Below are positions 37,827 through 46,494 of a stretch of DNA of 64,000 nt, in pieces. The position numbers and the translations under genes were made by a program. A model generated the notes under the pieces. That model was not told the DNA's origin. It made no database searches and saw nothing but the letters and a program-made list of their open reading frames with translations. Position 1 is the stretch's first letter. Every line of letters starts with the position of its first letter. This DNA is from an uncultured Oleispira sp. (GTDB lineage: Bacteria > Pseudomonadota > Gammaproteobacteria > Pseudomonadales > Oceanobacteraceae), in the NCBI GenBank assembly GCA_913061415.1, contig CAJXUD010000008.1, positions 62,001 to 126,000 of the forward strand, read 5' to 3'.

Positions 37827-38639
37827 CTAAAGCTTTTTAAACAATTCTCGACTGGCTAATGGTTTATCGCCCAACAAGGGGTTTAACGCAAGCCTCGCAA
37901 TATTTTTTGCCACCGACCAGCTTAATTCATGCTGCCAGTCTTCTGCCGCTATGGCTAAAATAGCATGCCCAGGAAAACGCTGCACCGCTGAGCCCCCATG
38001 AGTATGAGCGGTGATTAAATTAAAACCCGCAAACGGATCAAAACTGTAGAATTGCTCGGGCTGAATATCTCGACATTCGCTATCTTGCAGCCAATTATAC
38101 TGATAACCCAGTGCGGCTAATAAATGAAATTCAAAACGGCGTAATAGCGGTTCCGATTGCATGTCATTATCGAGCTGTAGCAGCCCTATTAAAGTTTGCT
38201 GATACACCTGATACAGTTCTTTTTGCGGTTCATCTTTCCAGGTCAATCGTATAATGAGTTCATTTAGATAAAAGCCGCAATAGAGGTTTCGACCTTTTAA
38301 GGACTGCCCTTTTACCGATGAATTACCAATAGGTAAGCGAATAGGTAAGCGGTTAGCCGCCCCCTCAAGAGTATCCGTATTATCAGAATTTATGGGCGTG
38401 CTATAGATACTAGGGTAATAGATTTCGACGTGCTGGCAGTACTTTAAATCACCACGACCAGAGAACTGCATCTGGTAAGGTGTAAAAGGCTGTAATGCGG
38501 GTTGTTTTTTGTTTACTCGATGTAATGCTGAGAAACGTCCTTGTCTCTCACAAAATAAATCAACAATCTGACTGCTTTCTCGATAGGGGCGACGATGCAA
38601 AACATAATAAGTAAGATTCGAATTATTGTGCACTGTCAC
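37827..38639 (-). CDS. recO: DNA repair protein RecO
   Basis: RecO binds RecR and single-stranded DNA and helps load RecA at gaps in the RecF pathway. The 270-residue protein has the N-terminal OB-fold features YYVLHRRPYRESSQIVDLFCERQGR and a helical C-terminal half (FEFHLLAALGY). It lacks the four zinc-binding Cys of some family members. It is slightly longer than E. coli RecO (242), with an extra loop of about 25 residues near residues 80-105 rich in Asn, Asp and Ser. The start is GTG. Follows era by 31 bp. Confidence 0.9.
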   Translation of the reverse strand: MTVHNNSNLTYYVLHRRPYRESSQIVDLFCERQGRFSALHRVNKKQPALQPFTPYQMQFSGRGDLKYCQHVEIYYPSIYSTPINSDNTDTLEGAANRLPIRLPIGNSSVKGQSLKGRNLYCGFYLNELIIRLTWKDEPQKELYQVYQQTLIGLLQLDNDMQSEPLLRRFEFHLLAALGYQYNWLQDSECRDIQPEQFYSFDPFAGFNLITAHTHGGSAVQRFPGHAILAIAAEDWQHELSWSVAKNIARLALNPLLGDKPLASRELFKKL

Positions 38640-38670
38640 GACCCGTTTTCAACAGATTGAATGGCTGGTA

Positions 38671-39576
38671 TTAATCTAAACCGTCGTAGCCAAGACTCTT
38701 CAATGCGCGCTCGCTATCAGCCCAACCAGATTTTACCTTCACCCAAGTATTGAGCATGACTTTGCACTCGAACATTTCTTCCATATCTAAGCGAGCATCA
38801 CGGCCAATTTGCTTAATTCGGCTGCCTTTATCACCAATGATAATATGCTTCTGGCTTTGGCGATCAATCAAGATCGCAGCGCTGATAACCAATAGGCTAT
38901 CTTCATAACGAAACTCTTCAATTTCAACCGTCATCGAATACGGCAGCTCATCACCTAGTTGACGCATGATTTTTTCACGCACAAGTTCAGCGGCTAAAAA
39001 GCGGGAGCTACGATCGGTAATTTGATCTTCCGGATAAAAGTGAGCGCCTTGCTTAATAAAGCTCGCAATAATTGTTTCTAGGCGATCAATATTGTGGCCC
39101 GTTTTGGCACTCATCGGCACGATATGGGCAAAATTGCCTTTCTCGTCCAGCTTCTGCAAGTATGGCAATAAGTCTTCTTTATCGGCTAAAAAGTCGATTT
39201 TATTAACCGCTAAAATCACTGGGCACTTAACGTATTGCAAAGACTTTAAAACCATCTCATCTTCGCTAGTCCACTTGGTACGGTCAATCATGAATACGAT
39301 AGCATCAACGTCTTTTACAGCGGTTAGTGCTGCTTTATTCATGTAACGGTTTAGCGCTTTATCATGATTTTCATGCATACCAGGGGTATCCACATAAACC
39401 ACTTGCACGTCATCTTCCGTTTTAATGCCTACAATTTTATGGCGTGTCGTCTGCGGCTTACGTGACGTAATACTTAGCTTTTGACCTAAGATAAAATTCA
39501 GTAACGTTGATTTACCAACGTTTGGTCGGCCAATAATGGCAACATAACCTGAGCGTTCTGCTGTTTCAGTTTCCAT
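38671..39576 (-). CDS. era: GTPase Era
   Basis: Era is an essential GTPase that binds 16S rRNA during 30S maturation. From the ATG at 39576 the protein has 301 residues, exactly E. coli length, with GAGGAA seven bases upstream. The longer frame from a GTG at 39591 is not needed. It has GRPNVGKS (residues 16-23), [19 protein letters not shown] and a C-terminal KH domain ([15 protein letters not shown]). Its start is 4 bp after the rnc stop, the usual rnc-era coupling. Confidence 0.97.
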   Translation of the reverse strand: METETAERSGYVAIIGRPNVGKSTLLNFILGQKLSITSRKPQTTRHKIVGIKTEDDVQVVYVDTPGMHENHDKALNRYMNKAALTAVKDVDAIVFMIDRTKWTSEDEMVLKSLQYVKCPVILAVNKIDFLADKEDLLPYLQKLDEKGNFAHIVPMSAKTGHNIDRLETIIASFIKQGAHFYPEDQITDRSSRFLAAELVREKIMRQLGDELPYSMTVEIEEFRYEDSLLVISAAILIDRQSQKHIIIGDKGSRIKQIGRDARLDMEEMFECKVMLNTWVKVKSGWADSERALKSLGYDGLD

Positions 39577-39580
39577 AACT

Positions 39581-40276
39581 CTATTCCTCACCGGGCTCTA
39601 GGTTTATACCTAATAATTTCAAAGCTTGTGCCGCTGCTTCTTGCTCGGCGATACGTCGGCTGGCACCCTTACCAACGATAGAGTCATCCAACTCTTTGAC
39701 CACACAACTAACTTTAAACAGCTGCTCATGAGCGCTGCCTTCAATATTTAACACATCGTACTTAGGCAAAGGGGCTTGTTTACCCTGCAAATGTTCTTGT
39801 AACTGTGTTTTAGGATCTTTTAATGGATCACTTAAACTCAAGGCTTCTAAGCGTGAGTCATACCACTGCAAGATCTTGGCTTTAACCGTATCCATATTAG
39901 AATCAAGATAGATTGCACCAATAATGGCTTCAACGGTATCGGCTAAGATAGATTCACGTCTATGGCCGCCACTTTTCATTTCGCCTGAGCCAAGATGTAG
40001 AAAATCGCCCAAAGAAAAATCACGGGCTAGCTCAGCAAGAGTCACCCCTTTAACCATACGAGCGCGAAGACGGCTTAACTTGCCTTCTTTCGCTTCTGGG
40101 AATTTAATAAATAGCGCTTCAGCAATAACAAGATTAACAATCGAGTCGCCTAAAAATTCTAAGCGCTCATTGTTTTTACCACCACAGCTGCGATGTGTTA
40201 GCGCCAATTCAATTAGCGACTGATCACTGAAGGTGTAGTCGATTCGCTGACTAAGCTTTAATAAAGGATTATTCAC
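39581..40276 (-). CDS. rnc: ribonuclease III
   Basis: RNase III cleaves double-stranded RNA, including rRNA precursors. The 231-residue protein (226 in E. coli) has the catalytic signature [18 protein letters not shown]. The second metal cluster region is [16 protein letters not shown]-terminal double-stranded-RNA-binding domain carries [17 protein letters not shown]. It follows the DUF4845 gene by 3 bp and precedes era by 4 bp, so the three are almost certainly co-translated. In most relatives lepB lies two genes upstream; here it does not. Confidence 0.97.
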   Translation of the reverse strand: MNNPLLKLSQRIDYTFSDQSLIELALTHRSCGGKNNERLEFLGDSIVNLVIAEALFIKFPEAKEGKLSRLRARMVKGVTLAELARDFSLGDFLHLGSGEMKSGGHRRESILADTVEAIIGAIYLDSNMDTVKAKILQWYDSRLEALSLSDPLKDPKTQLQEHLQGKQAPLPKYDVLNIEGSAHEQLFKVSCVVKELDDSIVGKGASRRIAEQEAAAQALKLLGINLEPGEE

Positions 40277-40279
40277 GGT

Positions 40280-40651
40280 TTAATAACTGTACTCGTGATT
40301 AAAAGTTAAGACGATATCAATATTTGACATGACATTTTCTCTGCGCTCATAAGGCCAAACCAGTTTGATTTGTCCCTTCTGCTTAGTAATGACGAGTTCT
40401 TTTGTTGAAATCCCACGCATTCGGTTCATATCCAAACGATTAACAATCAATTTTTGAACATCTTTAACGCTAGAATCTTTATTAAGAACCTCTGGTAGAT
40501 CGTCTAAAATACTCACCAAGATACGATCATCCCAATGCATGCCGGCTATTCTCACAATAAAGTTCAGCGAGAAAGCCAATAGCCCTAACAGCGCTAATAC
40601 TGTAATAAAAGAGACACCCGACTGCTTAGCAGGAAATTTATGCTGTTTCAT
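40280..40651 (-). CDS. DUF4845 family membrane protein
   Basis: The 123-residue protein starts with KQSGVSFITVLALLGLLAFSLNFIVRIAG, a type IV pilin-like hydrophobic segment (about residues 12-35). A small periplasmic domain of about 85 residues follows. This is the DUF4845 family normally encoded between lepB and rnc in Pseudomonas-like genomes; its function is not established. Here it starts 2 bp after the lepA stop, so lepB is missing from the interval. Confidence 0.85.
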   Translation of the reverse strand: MKQHKFPAKQSGVSFITVLALLGLLAFSLNFIVRIAGMHWDDRILVSILDDLPEVLNKDSSVKDVQKLIVNRLDMNRMRGISTKELVITKQKGQIKLVWPYERRENVMSNIDIVLTFNHEYSY

Positions 40652-40653
40652 AA

Positions 40654-42456
40654 TTAGTCATCCACTTTAAGTACTGCAAGGAAGGCAGACTGTGGAATTT
40701 CCACGTTACCAATCTGCTTCATACGTTTTTTACCGTCTTTCTGCTTCTGTAGCAGCTTCTTCTTACGGCTAATATCACCACCATAACATTTGGCGGTTAC
40801 GTTTTTACGCATTGCTTTAATGTTAGTACGAGCAACAACATTTGCGCCCATTGCTGCCTGAATTGCCACATCGAACATTTGACGAGGAATCAATTCTTTC
40901 ATTTTTTCAGTCAGTGCACGACCGCGTGAGCGTACATTATCGGTATGCAAAATAACCGCTAACGCATCAACACGCTCGCCATTAATAAGAATATCCAATC
41001 GTGTTAACGGTGCAGGAGAAAAATGACTAAAGCTATAATCTAGCGATGCAAAACCACGACTTACTGATTTCAAGCGATCAAAGAAATCCATCACCACTTC
41101 GGCCATCGGAATCTGATACGTCAATGAAACCTGTTTACCCACGTACTGCATGTCTTTTTGCATGCCACGTTTACCGACACATAACGAAATCACGTTGCCT
41201 AAGAATTCTTGTGGAACAAGAATACTGACATCAGCAATTGGCTCGTGCATTTCTTCAATGGTGCCTGGATCTGGGAGTTTAGACGGGTTATCAATTTCGA
41301 TCGTCTCGCCCTTACGGTTAATCACCTGGTAAATTACCGTCGGCGCCGTTGTGATTAAATCAAGATTGTATTCACGCTCTAAACGCTCTTGAATAATTTC
41401 CATGTGCAGCATACCTAAGAAGCCACAACGGAAACCAAACCCTAATGCATCTGAACTTTCAGGTTCAAAGAATAACGATGCATCGTTCAGCGATAGCTTA
41501 TCAAGAGCATCACGGAAGTTTTCAAAATCATCTGAGCTAATGGGGAAAAGACCCGCATAAACCTGCGGTTTAACTTTTTGGAAACCTGGTAAAGACGCTA
41601 CATCAGGCGTCTTAGTATGGGTAATCGTATCCCCTACTGGCGCGCCATGAATGTCTTTAATACCCGCAACCATGTAGCCTACTTCACCGGCGCGTAAAAC
41701 ACCGGTTGGTGTGCGTTTAGGGGTAAAAATACCTACGCCGTCGGCGCCATGATCTCGGCCAGTCGACTTCATACGAATCTTGTCGCCTTTACGCAAGGTA
41801 CCATTGGTAATTCTTACCAAGGATACAACGCCCAAGTAAGGGTCAAACCAAGAGTCGATAATTAACGCCTGCAAGTCGCCATCTGGATCACCAGCAGGAG
41901 AAGGAATCAAACGAACAATTTCTTCTAAAACGCCTTCAATATTAAGACCACTCTTAGCAGAACAACGAACGGCTTCTGAAGCGTCAATACCAATAATTTC
42001 TTCAATTTCTTCGGCAACGCGATCAGGATCGGCCTGTGGCAAATCCATCTTGTTCAATACAGGAACAACTTCTAAGCCTTGCTCAATCGCGGTGTAACAG
42101 TTAGCGACCGATTGAGCTTCAACGCCTTGTGCTGCATCAACCACCAGCAAAGCGCCTTCACAAGCGGCTAGAGAGCGTGATACTTCATAGCTAAAGTCAA
42201 CGTGCCCTGGTGTATCAATAAAATTGAGCTGATAAATTTCACCATCTTGCGCTTTGTAATTCAACGTCACACTTTGCGCTTTAATGGTAATACCACGCTC
42301 ACGCTCGATATCCATAGAATCAAGCACTTGAGCCTGCATTTCACGATTGGTTAAGCCCTCACAATGCTGAATAAAGCGGTCAGCCAGAGTGGATTTACCA
42401 TGGTCAATATGGGCGATAATAGAGAAGTTACGAATATGGTTAAGCTTACTCACCAA
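40654..42456 (-). CDS. lepA: elongation factor 4 (LepA)
   Basis: LepA/EF4 is a translational GTPase linked to ribosome biogenesis and back-translocation. The 600-residue protein matches E. coli length (599). It shows [14 protein letters not shown], switch [32 protein letters not shown]-like domains II, III and V and the LepA-specific C-terminal domain ([22 protein letters not shown]). Genes downstream in the same direction are DUF4845, rnc and era. Upstream is mucD, from which it is separated by 136 bp with a perfect 13-bp hairpin. Confidence 0.98.
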   Translation of the reverse strand: MVSKLNHIRNFSIIAHIDHGKSTLADRFIQHCEGLTNREMQAQVLDSMDIERERGITIKAQSVTLNYKAQDGEIYQLNFIDTPGHVDFSYEVSRSLAACEGALLVVDAAQGVEAQSVANCYTAIEQGLEVVPVLNKMDLPQADPDRVAEEIEEIIGIDASEAVRCSAKSGLNIEGVLEEIVRLIPSPAGDPDGDLQALIIDSWFDPYLGVVSLVRITNGTLRKGDKIRMKSTGRDHGADGVGIFTPKRTPTGVLRAGEVGYMVAGIKDIHGAPVGDTITHTKTPDVASLPGFQKVKPQVYAGLFPISSDDFENFRDALDKLSLNDASLFFEPESSDALGFGFRCGFLGMLHMEIIQERLEREYNLDLITTAPTVIYQVINRKGETIEIDNPSKLPDPGTIEEMHEPIADVSILVPQEFLGNVISLCVGKRGMQKDMQYVGKQVSLTYQIPMAEVVMDFFDRLKSVSRGFASLDYSFSHFSPAPLTRLDILINGERVDALAVILHTDNVRSRGRALTEKMKELIPRQMFDVAIQAAMGANVVARTNIKAMRKNVTAKCYGGDISRKKKLLQKQKDGKKRMKQIGNVEIPQSAFLAVLKVDD

Positions 42457-42511
42457 AGAACACCTGTCACAGACAACGATTAAATAGCGCTGGAGTCTAC
42501 TAGAAGTGGGG

Positions 42512-42547
42512 ATATAAGGCTATGAAGATCGTCCCATAGCCTTATAT
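42512..42547. other. perfect 13-bp inverted repeat between mucD and lepA
   Basis: ATATAAGGCTATG (42512-42524) pairs perfectly with 42535-42547 around a 10-nt loop. In the direction of transcription (minus) no T-tract follows, so a classical intrinsic terminator is unlikely. RNA processing, mRNA protection or attenuation between mucD and lepA are possibilities. Confidence 0.65.
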
Positions 42548-42592
42548 TTTGTGTCATTTAAGAACTATGACCTGTCTTAATTGACGATTTAA

Positions 42593-44056
42593 TTACTCAA
42601 TCAAACGTAATGGGATAAACATGACCGCACCACGACGAACGATTCGCATGGGAACTGAACGCCCTTTAGGCAGCGATTCAACAACGCGATTAAAGTCAGC
42701 AACAGAACGAATAGGCTCGCCATAAATTTGAGCGATCACATCACCGCGTACAATACCGGATAGGGCACCCGCCCCACCACTTGTCACGTCTTGAACCAGC
42801 ACACCCTCACCATAACTGCGCTGCTGGCCTGTGAGCTCACCGACTGTGATACCTAAACGATTTTTCTGGAAATTCTGTTGATTATTTGACTGGCCAATCT
42901 GTGGAGAATCTCCCTCAGGCAAGGCGCCTATTTCCAAGAAAATCACCTTGGTCTTACCATTTCGAACAATATTCAACTTAGCCTTCTCGCCGGGTCTTAC
43001 GCGCCCTACTCGATGCGGAAGATCTGTCGACAAGTTAATTTCTTGACCATTAAAGGCCGTGATAATATCGCCGCTTAAGAGGCCTCCAGCCTCGGCTGGA
43101 CTACCAGGAACCAATTGCGCAATTAAGGCGCCTTTAGCCTGTTTCAGACCAAACGATTCTGCCAAGTCTTTATTCACTTCCTGAATAACAACCCCCAGCC
43201 AACCGCGGCTCACCCTACCTTTATCTTTTAGTTGCTCAACGACATCGATCGCGACGTTAATGGGAATAGCAAAAGAAACCCCCATAAACCCACCCGAGCG
43301 TGTATAAATCTGGGAATTAATACCGACCACTTCGCCCTCTAAATTAAATAACGGGCCACCTGAGTTACCTGGGTTAATGGCGACATCCGTTTGAATAAAA
43401 GGTACGTAGCTTTCATTGGGTAAACTGCGGCCTTTAGCACTCACAATGCCGGCGGTAACAGAATAATCAAACCCAAAAGGAGAGCCAATCGCCAAGACCC
43501 ACTCACCCACTTTAAGCTTGTCTGAATTACCTAGATCAACTTCGGGCAAACCGGTCGCGTTTACTTTTAATAATGCTAAATCAGCGCGTTCATCAGCACC
43601 AATCAGTTGGGCATCCAACTCACGCCTATCGCTAAGGCGCACAACAATCTCATCAGCGCCTTTAATGACATGATTATTGGTTAAGATATAACCGTCTGAT
43701 GAAATAATAAAACCTGAGCCTAAAGATGACTTCTCTGCACTTTGGCCTGGCATCGGCCCACGACCGTCTCTTGGAATGCCCCCAAGCGGCCCTTGTGGAC
43801 CAAAAAAGTGGCGAAAGATTTCAGGCATTTCTTTAGGTAAATTATACTGCTCGGCAATGCCATCTAACGCATTACTGTATTTATTGCCGTGTTTTATCGT
43901 GGCGATATTCACGACCGATGGAGAAGTATCTTCCACCAGCTCGGTAAAGTCAGGCAAAGAGGCATGACTAAACGTGCTAAAAAAGCTTAAACAAAATAAT
44001 AATGTAATAGGAATCGATGTCACAGACTTATAATTTTTGGTTGGATTTTTCATCAT
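42593..44056 (-). CDS. mucD: periplasmic serine protease DegP/MucD
   Basis: DegP-type protease/chaperone of the periplasm, dampening envelope stress. The 487-residue protein has a signal peptide (core about residues 14-30, cleavage near SHA-S). Its trypsin-like domain has catalytic His129 (LTNNHVI), Asp159 (RADLALL) and Ser232 (GNSGGP). Two PDZ domains follow (about 280-365 and 400-485). A Gly/Pro-rich insert (GPQGPLGGIPRDGRGP) lies before the protease core. Position at the end of the rpoE-rseA-rseC group matches MucD in Pseudomonas. Confidence 0.95.
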   Translation of the reverse strand: MMKNPTKNYKSVTSIPITLLFCLSFFSTFSHASLPDFTELVEDTSPSVVNIATIKHGNKYSNALDGIAEQYNLPKEMPEIFRHFFGPQGPLGGIPRDGRGPMPGQSAEKSSLGSGFIISSDGYILTNNHVIKGADEIVVRLSDRRELDAQLIGADERADLALLKVNATGLPEVDLGNSDKLKVGEWVLAIGSPFGFDYSVTAGIVSAKGRSLPNESYVPFIQTDVAINPGNSGGPLFNLEGEVVGINSQIYTRSGGFMGVSFAIPINVAIDVVEQLKDKGRVSRGWLGVVIQEVNKDLAESFGLKQAKGALIAQLVPGSPAEAGGLLSGDIITAFNGQEINLSTDLPHRVGRVRPGEKAKLNIVRNGKTKVIFLEIGALPEGDSPQIGQSNNQQNFQKNRLGITVGELTGQQRSYGEGVLVQDVTSGGAGALSGIVRGDVIAQIYGEPIRSVADFNRVVESLPKGRSVPMRIVRRGAVMFIPLRLIE

Positions 44057-44160
44057 TTAGAATACTCCTTTAAATACAATTTTCGTTCGAGTTGAGGCTT
44101 GCTCTTAAACTTAATATTAGGTTGGCTATTAAATTTACAATAGCTCTTTTAACGCAGCGG

Positions 44161-44212
44161 TTTAACTTAGCTCTTTAGCTTAGCGTTCTAACTTAGCTTT
44201 CTAACTTAGTTC
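44161..44212 (-). repeat. 13-bp tandem repeat at the 3' end of rseC, four units
   Basis: Four 13-bp units at 44161-44173, 44174-44186, 44187-44199 and 44200-44212 share (T)(T/C)TA(A/G)CTTAG (for example TCTAACTTAGCTT). The rseC stop (44206-44208) is within the first unit in the transcribed direction; three further units extend into the mucD spacer. Confidence 0.85.
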
Positions 44213-44721
44213 TGACGCTGAATAATATTATCGGCTTGCATGTTGTTTGGCTGTGTCAAAGAATGCGGCGGAAAACAATGACGGATAAAGTGCGGCTGCC
44301 AGTGCTGTTTGTTTTTTAATGACCAATAACGCGCGGCTTTAAAGCCCAGCAGCATGGATAAAACCGACAATGCAATCGAGCCAACTTCGCCCCATATTGC
44401 ATGCCCTGCAATCGCCCCAAAAACCAAAGCGATAAGAGGAAGTCCATATAAGACAACGGTACTGCGTAAAATTGCGCCTTCTGGTAGACCGACAACAATC
44501 TGCTGCCCAATACGAAAAGGCTCTTGAATGGCTTCGTCATTCAAATCGCTCAAAGGTAACCAAAGTGAAACCTTTCGCCCTAACTGGCTCATCGTATGTT
44601 GGCCGCAACCCGCTTTAGCACTGCAACTACCGCAAGCGCTCTGCTGCATACCTTCAACCCAAGCCCCTTCTGGGGTTATTGAGGAAATCACTACCTGCTC
44701 TTCAATCATCGAATTGCCCAT
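44206..44721 (-). CDS. rseC: sigma-E regulatory protein RseC/MucC
   Basis: RseC (MucC) is an inner-membrane protein in the sigma-E operon; in E. coli it also interacts with the SoxR-reducing Rsx system. The 171-residue protein has the N-terminal Cys cluster (SACGSCSAKAGCG, about residues 27-39) and two transmembrane helices (about 83-103 and 108-127). An extended His/Gln-rich tail ends the chain. Met5 (44709) aligns with the usual start. It follows rseA by 70 bp, without the rseB gene that normally separates them. Confidence 0.9.
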   Translation of the reverse strand: MGNSMIEEQVVISSITPEGAWVEGMQQSACGSCSAKAGCGQHTMSQLGRKVSLWLPLSDLNDEAIQEPFRIGQQIVVGLPEGAILRSTVVLYGLPLIALVFGAIAGHAIWGEVGSIALSVLSMLLGFKAARYWSLKNKQHWQPHFIRHCFPPHSLTQPNNMQADNIIQRQN

Positions 44722-44791
44722 TACTCATCGTATTTCTGCATAATTGCGCCATCCTAACGTAATGTCAGGATTATACGTAACTTCAGCGTCA

Positions 44792-45382
44792 TTACTTGCT
44801 CTGGCCTTGAAACTCAACCACTCGAGCAAAAGGCAAAATACCGTTCTTTTCTTCACGACTTTCAGACGAGTTATGCAAAATATACTCTTGCAATTGTTGC
44901 TGAGCACTCTCTAACTCCAGCTGCTCTTCTGCTGTTAAAGAAGACGCCGTTAGCTCACCTTGCTGCACCTGCAAGGCATTAGAATTATTATCAGCAAGCC
45001 CTAAACCATTATTCGGCTCTATCGACTGTACGCCCAATAAAACGGCCAACGTCACCGATGCTGCGACCGCAACAGACGTTAATGGCTTATACCATGCACG
45101 GCGTGGTTTATGAGCGACGGTTTCTTCAAAAGGATTTGATAATGGTGAATCATCATCTCGACCTTCAGCCGTTTCACCATCCAGCGCTAGGTTAATGCCT
45201 TTCGTCAAATCCAAACTATCGAACTTTTCATCGCGCATTAACGAGCCCATTAGATGATACGTTTTCCACTGCTCTCGCAACGCATCATCTTTGTCTAACT
45301 GGTTCAAAACACGCCGAATCTCTAACTCATCCGCTTCACCATCCATTAACGCAGATAATGATTCTTTATTTCTATCATTCAT
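44792..45382 (-). CDS. rseA: anti-sigma-E factor RseA/MucA
   Basis: RseA/MucA holds RpoE/AlgU at the membrane and is degraded stepwise (DegS/AlgW, RseP) under envelope stress. The 196-residue protein has the cytoplasmic sigma-binding domain (ESLSALMDGEADELEIRRVL...WKTYHLMGSLMR) and one transmembrane helix (about 103-121). Its periplasmic domain ends MucA-like (PFARVVEF). In MucA the periplasmic domain binds MucB; no mucB/rseB gene is adjacent here. Starts 104 bp after rpoE. Confidence 0.93.
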   Translation of the reverse strand: MNDRNKESLSALMDGEADELEIRRVLNQLDKDDALREQWKTYHLMGSLMRDEKFDSLDLTKGINLALDGETAEGRDDDSPLSNPFEETVAHKPRRAWYKPLTSVAVAASVTLAVLLGVQSIEPNNGLGLADNNSNALQVQQGELTASSLTAEEQLELESAQQQLQEYILHNSSESREEKNGILPFARVVEFQGQSK

Positions 45383-45486
45383 TTAAATTCTCCAACCCAC
45401 TCAACGGATTCAACTTCTTCAGTATCAAGGCACGCAGTCGTTATACGTTTCAATACTGTTTTACCTGTTTTTTCTTACGCTATTGC

Positions 45487-46125
45487 TTAGGCACTGGCTT
45501 CTAAATAAGGTTGCATTTTCTTTTCAATAGATTCCCGAGCACGAAAAATTCGTGAGCGTACGGTGCCTATAGGACAGTCCATAACATCGGCTATTTCTTC
45601 ATAGCTCATACCATCTAGTTCCCTCAAAGAGACCGCAATACGCAACTCTTCAGGCAGTTCAGCAATTGCTGAAAAAACAACATCTTTTAAACGGTCACGC
45701 TGTAAAATTCGCTCTGGTGTCGCAGTATCACGAAACGCCGTATCTTCAGAGAAATGCTCGGCATCTTCTGGGTCAATTCCCTGAGTCGGTGTTTTACGAC
45801 CACGACTTACCAGATAGTTTTTCGCGGTATTAACCGCAATTCGATATAACCAAGTATAGAACTGGCTGTCGCCGCGAAAGTTAGGCAAAGCACGATATGC
45901 TTTAATAAACGCCTCTTGTGCCACGTCTTGACACTCTGAGCTATCAAAAACAAAACGGCCAATTAACGATAATATTTTAGGCTGATACTTAATCACCAAT
46001 AAATCAAAAGCTCGGCGATCGCCTTTTTGTACACGGCTAACCAATTGTTGATCTGTTTGCGGGTTGTCACTCATTCGGTGATCCATTATTGTTGGTTGCT
46101 GCAGCGCGTATGCCACGTTGCTCAT
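45487..46125 (-). CDS. rpoE: RNA polymerase sigma factor RpoE/AlgU
   Basis: ECF sigma factor for envelope stress. Region 2 reads GDRRAFDLLVIKYQPKIL...CQDVAQEAFIKAYRALPNFRGDSQFYTWLYRIAVNTAKNYL. Region 4 reads LPEELRIAVSLRELDGMSYEEIADVMDCPIGTVRSRIFRARE. Homologues begin at the MSDNPQTDQQLVSRV methionine (46074, with GGA seven bases before). The ATG at 46125 has the stronger ribosome-binding site (GGGGG, seven bases upstream) and adds 17 residues, so it is listed. A sigma-E type promoter upstream suggests autoregulation. Divergent from nadB, as in Pseudomonas and E. coli. Confidence 0.95.
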   Translation of the reverse strand: MSNVAYALQQPTIMDHRMSDNPQTDQQLVSRVQKGDRRAFDLLVIKYQPKILSLIGRFVFDSSECQDVAQEAFIKAYRALPNFRGDSQFYTWLYRIAVNTAKNYLVSRGRKTPTQGIDPEDAEHFSEDTAFRDTATPERILQRDRLKDVVFSAIAELPEELRIAVSLRELDGMSYEEIADVMDCPIGTVRSRIFRARESIEKKMQPYLEASA

Positions 46126-46221
46126 ACTCATTCCCCCTAACACTCAATTCAAAACGCGCCGAAAACTCGCTAATATTGATCTGTGTAACTGTTACCGTCA
46201 TGATCTTCGATCAGCTGCACA

Positions 46222-46263
46222 ATTGTTAATGCTTGACTGTTAATGCATGATTGTTAATGCATG
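46222..46263. repeat. 14-bp tandem repeat in the rpoE leader, three units
   Basis: Units at 46222-46235, 46236-46249 and 46250-46263 follow A(T/C)TGTTAATGC(T/A)TG. They lie between the predicted rpoE promoter and start, so would be transcribed as part of the 5' untranslated region. Confidence 0.85.
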
Positions 46264-46293
46264 GTCGCCTTGAAAGATCGTGGCTAATGGTAA

Positions 46294-46322
46294 ATAGAGT
46301 ATTGAGGTGAATAAAAAGTTCC
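46294..46322 (-). promoter_or_regulatory. predicted sigma-E (AlgU) promoter of rpoE
   Basis: On the minus strand GGAACTT (46316-46322) is followed after 17 bp by TCTAT (46294-46298). The -35 is a perfect sigma-E/AlgU box. The -10 matches the TCTGA core at three of five positions, with spacing allowed for AlgU promoters. Transcription would start about 160 nt before rpoE, giving positive autoregulation as known for rpoE/algU. Confidence 0.6.
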
Positions 46323-46494
46323 AAAAAAATCACTGATAATCATCAAAAGTGATAACTTAGCTTACCTTGTCTTAGCTCAAAGCTAAAATAGATTAGCACT
46401 GCCATTTATCAGCGCATTACATTATAGTGCGGATAATAGTGTGAATAATCGTGACACTAACCACCCCATTTGCAATCCAAGATGAATTATCATA

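Larger units (their letters stand above)
46126..46494. other. divergent rpoE/nadB regulatory region
   Basis: About 370 bp without an ORF. It holds a predicted sigma-E promoter reading left (46294-46322) and a 14-bp tandem repeat in the rpoE leader (46222-46263). The unresolved nadB promoter lies on the right side. Confidence 0.6.

Noticed and set aside
36585-42456. Possible transfer or rearrangement within the acpS-lepA block
   Set aside because: Order and coding style are uniform; only lepB is absent, so a simple loss is sufficient.
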